Source: Closterium sp. NIES-65
Taxonomy: Eukaryota > Streptophyta > Zygnematophyceae > Desmidiales > Closteriaceae
Length of the DNA stretch: 64,000 nt
NCBI GenBank assembly: GCA_948144175.1
Contig: CANXME010000106.1
Coordinates: 2,294,001 to 2,358,000 of the forward strand
Direction of reading: 5' to 3'
The position numbers were made by a program, and so were the translations under genes. Shown here one piece after another: positions 56,901-64,000 of this stretch (the first letter of the stretch is position 1; every line of letters starts with the position of its first letter). Under the pieces are notes generated by a model that was not told the DNA's origin, did no database searches, and saw only the letters and a list, made by a program, of their open reading frames with translations.

Positions 56901-59835
56901 GGAGGGACGGAGTGCGGTAGGAGAAGAGGCGGTAGTAGGGTACCGACTCGTCGAACGTGACGTCCTGGGAGGACAGAACACGGCGAGAGGTGGGGTGGAA
57001 GAACTGCCACCCAGGGGCGTCAGGGGGGAACCCCAGGAAGACGCAGGGAGCAGCACGAGGGGACAGCTTGTCCGCAGACAAGTCGCGGACAAACGCCCGA
57101 GATCCCCAGACCCGGAACGCTGACGCATCGCCAACCTTCCCCGTCCACAGCAGGGCTGGGGAGGTCTCCGGCCTGGAGACCCTCGGGTGAAGGTTGATCT
57201 GGTGCGCCGCGTATCTCACCGCAAACGGCCACAGAAAATGGGGGGCAGCCACATGCATCATAGACGTACGAGCGACGTCCATGACCATGCCAATGCGGCG
57301 CTCTGCAATCCCATTTTGCTGCGGTGAGTCCGGAAGCGTGAAGATCTGACGGATGCCTCGCGCACGACACTAGGCTCGCAGAAGGCCAGAGGAGAACTCT
57401 CCGCCTCTGTTCGAGTGCAGACGCAGAACAGGAAAGTCTGAGCCAAAGCTCTGCCTGAGCTGGAGACGAGCTGCGCGGATCCATTCGATCAGCACCTCAG
57501 TGACATCACCCTTGCTGCGCAAGGGGAAGAGTGTGGTGTAACGCAAGTAGTCGTCAACAACAAGCAGGAAGTAGCGCTCGTGACCCTGTCCACGGATGCC
57601 GGCGGGGCCCCACACGTCCATGTGAAGCGTCTGCAACGGGGCCTCAGTTGGAGCAAACTGAGAGGAGTGAGGGGCAGCACGCTGGCGCCCCTCGACACAG
57701 GGGACACAAGAAGGGCCAGGGCCCGGAGGAAGGGGAGGGAGGGACCGGGGGAGACCAGACACAAGAAGACGGGAGGCCATGCCTCTGAGCCGAAGCAGAG
57801 AGGGGTGACCAAGGCGGTGGTGCCAAAGGAGATTCTCGTGAGACAGGAGACGACACGAACAGGGGGTAGACTCAGGACCAGACCTGGACGCTGCAGCAAA
57901 CACCTGACCAGACGCAGGGACCCTGCCAGACTCAGTAACTGGGGGGGACGCAGTGGTCAGTGTGTACAGGCTCGACCCTGGCTGACGGGTAAACGTAGCC
58001 ATGTGGCGACCTATGCTAGCCTCTGTGCAGTGCGTCACCCGCTGACGAGCAGGGGTGAACTGGTGGACTCCCGCATCCTGTAGGTCAGCACCACTCACCA
58101 AGTTCGTAGAGAACGAGGGGAGGTAGAGACCAGATAGGGTGCCAGAGGGAGCCGCCGGACACGGGAGAACAGTGGAGAAGCGAGACAGGACAGGACCCCC
58201 TGAGGGGTCAGCCAGGGAGACCGCAACCGGCCGACTAAGCGGCGTGAGTGTGGTGCGATCCCGAAAGAAGGAGCGAGACGCCCCAGAGTCAAGGGTGAAG
58301 GTGTGAGAGGCCGAAGCCGACGTAGTACCTGAGAGCGCAAACTCACCAGTACCTGGGGACGCAGACACACTAGCACCTAGAGCAGCAGCGTCGCAAGCAC
58401 CTAGGGCAGCAGCCTCACCAGTACCTGGAGCAGCAGTCTCAATGCCCGGGTCGGGCTGAAAACACCGGTAACAGTCACCCTCATCACTAATAGTCACAGC
58501 ATACATTGCAGCAAGGATAGCATCAAAGTCAAGATCAAAGATAGCTACGCCAGCCCTAGACAGCTCTCCCCAGCGGGGGAGCTCCGTGGCCTCCGGAAAC
58601 TGCTGACGCCAAGCGTCCGTCAGGCGGCCAAAACAGCGCTGGGTGGGGTGGGCACCCCCACACTGCTCACCCGCGCGGTCGCCGGTGCGAAGGACGTAGG
58701 TGCAGGGACCAAGACCCCCACCACGCTGACGCTGCGTGTACCACTCACGGAGCTGCTGAGGGGTGGGGACGTCGCGGGAACGCTGCTGCTACTCCTGTCG
58801 CTGACCACCCCCAGTGCCGCTCCGCTGTGAAGTGCCACTCCGACCACCTCCACCACCTCCTCCTCCACCTCCTCCACCTCCGCCACCGCCGCCACCCCCG
58901 CCAGTACCGCCGCCGCCGACGCCGCCTCCGCCACCACTGCTGCCACTAGCACCCCCTCCCCCGCCACCTCCTCCACCGCCACCCCCACTCCCTCCGCCGC
59001 CTCCACCTCCACCGCCACCGCCCTCGCTAGCCCCACCCGCTCCCTTGCCCCCCTTGCCCTTGCCAGGGCGACGTCTCCCGCTAGGGGCAGACGCCGCATC
59101 GACCGACTCAAGACCAACGAGGTTGGCCGCAGCGGCAGAGGCGACAGAGGGCAAGAGAGGGGAAGGAGAACACCCCTCAAAGATGGGGGCGCGGGGGTCA
59201 CCTCGAGAGGCACCCACAGCGACGATGCTCTTCTCCGCCGCTAGGAGGGCCTTCTCTAGGCTGTCGACTGTGAGAGTGGTGGGACAGACCGCAAGGAAGT
59301 GGTCCCGGACTACACGAAGGGAGTCGGGGAGGCGGGTGACTAGAAAGTAGAGAGTGATGTACATGGGGGGGGGGTTCTTGGCGCAGAAGTCAGCAGGAAG
59401 CGCAGCTTGGTAGCGGGTGTCACTAGTGCGGAGGTGCGTAATGAGATCAGCGACTGTGGGAAAGGCGGCAAGGTCAGGGAAGAGGAAGGGTAGCATGAGG
59501 CGGCTCAGTGCAGCAGTGGCAGGGGAGGAGTAGCGCGCAACTACAGCGTCGTACAAGGTCTGAGCACTCTTGTACTGACTAAAGTGCGCACGCTCAGAGG
59601 TAGGGAGGTGGCGACGCACAGCAAGCCGTGCACCAGCATCGCGCGTGGCCCACTGGGAGCGAACAATAGGGTCAGCATCAGCAGCAGGGGCAGGGGAAGC
59701 GCCAGAGGTAAGGTCAAAGAGAGAGAGGCCGTCTGCCCTATCGCACTGTAAGAACAGCTGGAGGTCATCTACCCAGACCTCAAAGTCAATGGCCCGACCC
59801 TTTGTGTCAAAAGCGAGGACACTGGGGGTAGCCAT
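53950..59835 (-). pseudogene. Copia-B5 Gag-Pol coding region (fossil)
   Basis: Gag MATPSVLAFDTKGRAIDFEV from 59835, Gly-rich run (58810-59040), Cys/His module (58640-58720, GPCTYVLRTGDRAGEQCGGA), FDLDFDAILAAMYAV near 58490-58540, protease FTLDSGASRSFFRDRTTLTP near 58250-58310, GAG-pre-integrase LLWHHRLGHPS near 57815, integrase with YFLLVVDDYLRYTTLF near 57530-57580, MVMDVARTS near 57280, hinge of 15-bp repeats (56590-56760), reverse transcriptase with KARYVARGFSQRQGVDYFQT near 55270-55330 and YILVYVDDLVFATADTAG near 54890-54945, RNase H with CEAEIYAGVVAAQELRWLTY near 54250-54305, ending ADVFTKALAP near 54020. About two or three breaks. Confidence 0.93.
56590..56760 (-). repeat. 15-bp repeats in the Copia-B5 hinge
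   Basis: Tandem cccaggctcagcacc-type units encoding GGAEPGGAEP; upstream (56240-56520) a looser Gly/Ala/Ser-rich stretch. Confidence 0.85.
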
Positions 59836-59939
59836 GACGACAGACGCCTAGTTGTGCAAGCAGTAGGGTGAGGGCAGTGCAGTGAAAAAGAAGGCTCTGT
59901 GCTCACCAGACTGGTCAGAACGGGCGGTCTGGAAGTAGG

Positions 59940-60760
59940 GCAGCTCAGCGGCTGGCGGCTCGGCAACTGGGCGGCTCGGCTGCTCAGCGGCTTGGCTGCT
60001 GGGCGGCTCTGCGGCTCGGCAGCACGGCGGCTCGGCTGCTGGGCGGCTCGGCTGCTCGGCTCGGTTCGGCTGCTGGGCGGCTCGGCGGCTCGGCGGGCAG
60101 CTGCTGGGCGGCTCGGCGGCTCGGTGGGCAGCTGCTGGGTGGCTCGGCGGTCAGCGGCTGGGCGGTCGGTCGGCTCTGGTTCAGGGCGGCGCGGCGGTCG
60201 TAGGTTGGGCGGCGGGGCCGCCGAAGGGTAGGGCGGCGGGGCCGCGAAGGGTAGGGCGGCGGGGCCGCGAAGGGTAGGGCGGCGGGGCCGCGAAGGGTAG
60301 GGCGGCGGGGCCGCCGAAGGGTAGGGCGGCAGGGCCGCGAAGGGTAGGGCGGCGGGGCCGTCGAAGTAGGGCGGCGGGGCCGCTAAGGGTAGGGCGGCGG
60401 GGCCGTCGAAGTAGGGCGGCGGGGCCGCGAAGGGTAGGGCGGCGGGGCCGTCGAAGTAGGGCGGCGGGGCCGCGAAGGGTAGGGCGGCGGGGCCGTCGAA
60501 GTAGGGCGGCGGGGCCGCTAAGGGTAGGGCGGCGGGGCCGCGACGTAGGGTAGGGCGGCGGGGCCGCGACGTAGGGCGGTGGGGCCGACAAAGTAGGGCG
60601 GCGGGGCCGCGACGTAGGGTAGGGCGGCAGGGCCGCGATGTAGGACGGCGGGGCCGTCAAAGGGTAGGGCGGCGGGGCCGCGACGTAGGGCGGCGGGGCC
60701 GTGTAAGGGTAGGACGGCGGGGCCGCGACCGAAAAGGCGGCGCGACGGGCCGCTAGGGGG
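59940..60760 (-). repeat. GC-rich tandem repeats in the Copia-B5 leader
   Basis: Block one (59940-60160) ggcggctcggctgctgggcg-type; block two (60180-60760) more than twenty units of gggtagggcggcggggccgc + gaa type, about 20-24 bp, with length variants. No plausible gene on either strand. Confidence 0.92.
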
Positions 60761-60847
60761 AGGGCGAGACGACAGGTCGCTAAAAAAAAAGAACGCGCGC
60801 CTCGGGGCGCGCTTCGGTGGGCCCAAGGAACAGCCCCTAGGAGGGGA

Positions 60848-60862
60848 CCTGCTCTGATACCA
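60848..60862 (-). other. tRNA primer-binding site of Copia-B5
   Basis: On the minus strand TGGTATCAGAGCAGG directly follows the 5' LTR. This is the classic initiator-Met tRNA complementary site of plant copia elements. Confidence 0.9.
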
Positions 60863-60994
60863 TGTGAAGAAGAGAACGAGAATGAAATGACTATGAATGA
60901 AGTGAGTACATATAGGAAACCCTAATTGGGTTGTACCCCCTAGGGGATACCCCACTATAGCCTACACAAATAAGCAAGCTATAATGTTCTGACA
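60863..60994 (-). repeat. 5' LTR of Copia-B5
   Basis: 132 bp; on the minus strand TGTCAGAACATT...CTTCACA, next to the primer site. Confidence 0.95.
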
Positions 60995-61073
60995 ACCCCG
61001 TCAGCAGCGCCACCGCTAGCAGAGTCCCCGCCAGCTGCGCCACCGCCAGCAGAGACCCCGCCAGTAGCTCCAG

Positions 61074-61325
61074 TCCCAAGCATCAGCACCTGCGCCAGCC
61101 GCCAACACCAGGCACCAGCGCCAGCCGCCAGCACCAGGCACCAGCACCAGCGCCAGCCGCCAGCACCAGGCACCAGCGCCAGTCGCCAGCACCAGGGACC
61201 AGCACCAGCGCCAGTCGCCAGCACCAAGCACCAGCACCAGCGCCAGCCGCCAGCACTAGGCACCAGCACCAGCGCCAGTCGCCAGCACGAAGCACCAGCA
61301 CCAGCGCCAGCCGCCAGCACCAGAG
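61074..61325. repeat. Tandem repeats in the right half of element C
   Basis: Units such as caccagcgccagccgccagc + accaggcaccag recur about eight times, with alternating agtcgccagcacc and agccgccagcacc forms. Antisense frames read repeated AGAGAWCWRLA. Confidence 0.88.
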
Positions 61326-61373
61326 AGGTTAAGAGAGGCTGAGGGGGTGGCAGAAGCAAGTCGGGCATTTGCA

Positions 61374-61668
61374 GCCATTGCTTGTAGCAGGCACGCCCCC
61401 GGAGGTGCTGAGCGGTGCTGTCCAGCTGCTCTTTGCAGCCAAAGTGCCTGCTCTCACACCCACCTGCCGGGTCCTGCACCTGTCGCTGCTGCATCTGCCG
61501 TGGCTGGGGTCACTATGGCTCTATCTGCCATCGCTGCAACTACTGCCTGTAGCAGGCACGCCTCCGAAGGTGCTGAGCCGCGCTGTCTAGCTACTCGTTG
61601 CAGCCACGGCGCTTGCTATCACGCCCACCTCTCGGGTCCTACACCTGCCGTTGTTGCATTTATCATGG
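61374..61668 (+). repeat. Duplicated Cys/His-rich segment in element C
   Basis: Two direct copies (about 61374-61502 and 61544-61668) with roughly 75% identity by eye. Translated in the plus-strand frame from 61347 they give ACSRHAPGGAERCCPAALCS and ACSRHASEGAEPRCLATRCS, each followed by a C.H.HL.GP.P segment. The conserved C/H spacing is suggestive, but no known domain is recognised. Confidence 0.6.
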
Positions 61669-61767
61669 CAGATATGTGTTGTTATTTCCCCTGCTTCTTC
61701 TACCCCTTGCCCAGGTTCCAGGGGTGTGACTTGCTCTAGTTATGTGCTGCAGGCAGTTAAGGGGGTG

Positions 61768-62010
61768 TGTCGCGATATATATTTATATATGTTTATAACT
61801 GCCTGTAGCTTTAGCTTTAGTGTAGTTATACAAACCAGGTTGGTGATGCACCTCTTGTTTGTTTGCTATTTGAACCTTTGGTCCTATAGTGAACACAATC
61901 ATTTCTCTCGATCCTCCCTTAGAACAACTCCCTCGATACCTGCTTGGCATAGGCTTCTAAGCCTATGCCATTAGATAAACCCAGTAACCAGCTCAAACCG
62001 TATTGTAACT
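61768..62010 (+). repeat. 3' LTR of element C
   Basis: 243 bp, starts TGTCGCGAT after an aaggggg tract; same length as the 5' LTR and followed by TAGGA, the target duplication. Confidence 0.92.
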
Positions 62011-62232
62011 TAGGACCCCAGTCTCGGACAGCGCAAAATGTCGATTTTCTTGGCGAAGGCGAGAATTTCGCTGAAATTCGATAGCCCATGTAGCATGATC
62101 TTGTGCAAGATATCCGGCTTTAGCCCTATGACATAACGGTCCACCCGCTCCGCCTCATACATGTAGCCAATTTGCTCGCATCGTGCGAGAAAACAACTCG
62201 TAAAGTCTTGGACCGACCCGAGTTGTCGCCAT
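62011..62232 (-). pseudogene. Gypsy-D gag fragment (fossil)
   Basis: On the minus strand: WRQLGSVQDFTSCFLARCEQ, then IGYMYEAERVDRYVIGLKPD and ILHKIMLHGLSNFSEILAFA. This is the retrotransposon Gag capsid pattern (F...F......RF..GL....). It continues in the same orientation as the zinc knuckle and protease at 51991-52574, across element C. Cut on the right by the LTR of Copia-B6. Confidence 0.82.
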
Positions 62233-62365
62233 TGAGAAGATTAGAACGAGAATGATGTGAACTATGAATGAAGCGAGTACAAATATGAAACCCTAGTTGG
62301 GTTGTACCCCTTATGGGATACCCCACTATAGCCTACACAATAGCATAAGCTATAATGTTCAGACA
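62233..62365 (-). repeat. 3' LTR of Copia-B6
   Basis: On the minus strand TGTCTGAACATT...CTTCTCA, next to the family polypurine tract; similar to the B5 LTR but clearly diverged. Confidence 0.85.
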
Positions 62366-62630
62366 CACCCCCATAGGCAAAGTGGGGGAGAACAAGGGGT
62401 CACGAGACCAGTCAAGCAAAGCAAAGCAAAGCTCAGGGTGGATCACAAAGTCACCACACATTCCGAGCACAAGTTCAAAGGCCAAAAGGCCAGTTCACAT
62501 GCAAGAGCATATATATACATATATATATATATATATGAGGCTAAGCAAGCAAGAGCAGGAGTATATATATGTGATAGTACAAGCAAGGTCAAGAAGTGAG
62601 CAAGTGAGGCAAGACAGGCACAAGACCCAG

Positions 62631-64000
62631 CTAAGTGCAGAAGCTCTGATGATCACAAGGCGCAAGTGCCTTGGTGAAAACATCAGCTGTGTTGGCCTCA
62701 GAGGCCACGTACGCAAGCCGCAACTGTCCACGCTGCTGTAGCTCACGAGCAAGAAAGTAACGGAGAGCAATGTGCTTTGTCCTGTGCTCCAATCGCTGCT
62801 CTCGACACAAGGCCAGCATGGCCTTGTTGTCTACGTACAGGACTGGAGGAGAACGAGGCGGCTCTCCAAGGTCGGTCAGCAGGTAGGTGAGCCAGCGAAG
62901 CTCCTGGGCAGCCATAGCCCCGGCGTAGATCTCAGCCTCACAAGTGGAGCCGAGAACAGAAGTCTAGTGGGTAGCCCGCCACGAAACAGAGCCGGAACCA
63001 AGGCTGAAGGTGTAACCCTGTGACGACCGCTGCGTAGCCTGGTCGTCAGCCCAAGAAGCGTCCGCGTGCCCAGTGAGGACCACTGGACTCCGCCCTTCAA
63101 GCACTAGCCCCATGCCCGACGTACTGCACAAGTAGCGCAACACCCTCTTCGCTGCAGCCATGTGCTCTGGTCGGTGTCTCCCAGGAGCAACATAGCGTGC
63201 AAGAATGCTAAGAGGGTATGCAAGGTCAGGTCGTGTGCAGGTCATCAGGTACATGAGGCAACCAACAAGCTCTGGATACGGGCCACTCGACTCTACGGAC
63301 TCATCCGAAGGCAGAGCTGAGAGTGAGTGGCGAGTAGGCAGAGGAGTGGCCTGAGGCGAGGAGTACGTGAAGCCGAAGCACTGAAGGACCTGCTGCACCA
63401 TGTGTGACTGAGTCAGGGTAATGGTGCGGCGTGCTCTGTCCCGGGTGATCTGCAATCCAAGGTAGCTACGCAGTTCACCCACGTCTGTGCACGTGTGTCG
63501 CTTCTGCAGCTCGGACTTCACGTAGGCAAGTCCAGCAGTGTCAGCTGTGGCAAAGACCAAGTCGTCAACGTACACGAGGATGTAGAACGGCGGCAAAGAG
63601 GTGTTGGTGCGCAGAAATAGCGACGGGTCGGCAGTAGAAGGAGCAAACCCAAGAGCTGCAAGCGTAGTCCTCAGTGTGTTGTGCCACTCACGTGGCGCCT
63701 GGCGGAGATCGTAGACTGGACGCCGGAGACTCCACTGGGTACTAGGAGGGAAAGACCCTGTGAAGCCAAGTGGGCGGCGCAGCCTGATCTCCTCGTGCAC
63801 GCTGCCCTGCAAGAAAGTTGTGCTAAAGTCGAGAGAGTGGAGCTCGTAGTCACGGTGAGCAGCAATGTGCAGCAGTACCCGAAGAGTGGTCATCTTCGGG
63901 GTGGGGGAGAAGGTCTGAAAGTAGTCAACTCCCTGCCGCTGACTGAAGCCACAAGCCACGTAACGCGCCTTGAAAACAGGCAGAGAACCCGGCGGCTGCT
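62631..64000 (-). pseudogene. Copia-B6 reverse transcriptase-RNase H region (fossil, partial)
   Basis: From the right edge: GFSQRQGVDYFQTFSPTPKM, LRVLLHIAAHRDYELHSLDF, YILVYVDDLVFATADTAG near 63540-63590 (catalytic YxDD), YLGLQITRDRARRTITLTQS near 63420-63470, RNase H with GHADASWADDQATQRSSQGY near 63015-63075, LYVDNKAMLALC near 62840 and ADVFTKALAP near 62660. The start lies outside the window. Confidence 0.92.

Larger units (their letters stand above)
53603..60994 (-). mobile_element. Copia-B5, full-length Ty1/copia element nested in C
   Basis: The only Copia-B copy in the window with both LTRs (53603-53734 and 60863-60994, 132 bp each, about 97% identical by eye) and a target duplication ACCCC (53598-53602 and 60995-60999). 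Length 7392 bp. Primer site TGGTATCAGAGCAGG beside the 5' LTR (plus strand 60848-60862). Polypurine tract ctttgcctatgggggtg beside the 3' LTR. Coding region 59835 to 53950. Structurally complete and the youngest-looking copy, but broken about two or three times, so a fossil. Confidence 0.95.
52575..62010 (+). mobile_element. Element C, non-autonomous LTR element interrupted by Copia-B5
   Basis: 243-bp LTRs at 52575-52817 and 61768-62010, flanked by the target duplication TAGGA (52570-52574 and 62011-62015). Primer site TGGTATCAGAGCT (52818-52830). A purine tract aaggggg precedes the 3' LTR. Without the nested B5 (7392 bp plus its 5-bp duplication) it is about 2.0 kb and carries no pol. The inside has Pro/Ala/Thr-rich repeats and a duplicated Cys/His-rich segment. 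LTRs differ at about 8% of sites by eye, so C is older than B5. Confidence 0.93.
62233..64000 (-). mobile_element. Copia-B6, 3' part, continues beyond the window
   Basis: 133-bp 3' LTR (62233-62365), polypurine tract ctttgcctatgggggtg, a 3' untranslated part with a TA-repeat run (about 62508-62537), RNase H and the reverse transcriptase up to the window end. It is very close to B5 in sequence. Only about one or two breaks are visible in this part; the rest is outside. Confidence 0.92.

Overview
The window looks like nuclear DNA of a green-lineage eukaryote. It is GC-rich and packed with Ty1/copia and Ty3/gypsy LTR retrotransposons, most primed from an initiator-Met tRNA site (TGGTATCAGAGC). 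One spliced host gene has short GT-AG introns. The dominant copia family (called Copia-B here: Gag starting MATPNVLTFD or a close variant, Gly-rich Gag, very GC-rich leader) reminds me of elements in streptophyte algae such as Closterium. That assignment is a recollection, not a search result. I see no bacterial-type operon, CRISPR array, rRNA or convincing tRNA gene.

Layout. 1-5514: copia element A1 (+), its 5' end off the window, with a 500-bp 3' LTR. 5515-~8020: 3' part of another copia element, A2 (+). ~8040-8205: 17-bp minisatellite. 8478-12336: a degraded or partial host gene on the minus strand for a ZNFX1-like (NFX1-type zinc finger) superfamily-1 RNA helicase; this is the only non-transposon gene I can support. 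12555-13127: copia scrap (+). 13153-14505 and 20043-20381: pieces of a gypsy chromovirus-like element G (-), separated by Copia-B1 (-, 14506-20042). 20382-21439: 3' part of a small non-autonomous LTR element L (-). 21440-25066: Copia-B2 (+). 25067-32027: Copia-B2b (-), tail to tail with B2. 32028-37606: Copia-B3 (+). 37611-45218: copia element E (+) carrying a nested 1.5-kb non-autonomous element F (-, 42614-44115). 45219-51990: Copia-B4 (+). 51991-62232: gypsy element D (-) interrupted by non-autonomous element C (+, 52575-62010), itself interrupted by Copia-B5 (-, 53603-60994). 62233-64000: 3' end of Copia-B6 (-), running off the window.

Insertion history can be read from target-site duplications: CACTT around F, TAGGA around C, ACCCC around B5. 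LTR divergence by eye is about 3% for B5, 4% for F and 8% for C, so D is older than C and C older than B5. All the retroelements are fossils; B5, C and F still have both ends.

The most unusual signal is in the helicase-like gene. Almost every recognisable exon edge has a diverged copy of itself in the adjoining intron, including a six-unit, 26-bp array of one exon end plus its 5' splice site. This suggests introns that grew by local tandem duplication. A second theme is that short-LTR elements without pol (F, C, L) sit among Copia-B copies; F shares Copia-B's LTR, primer-site and polypurine features.
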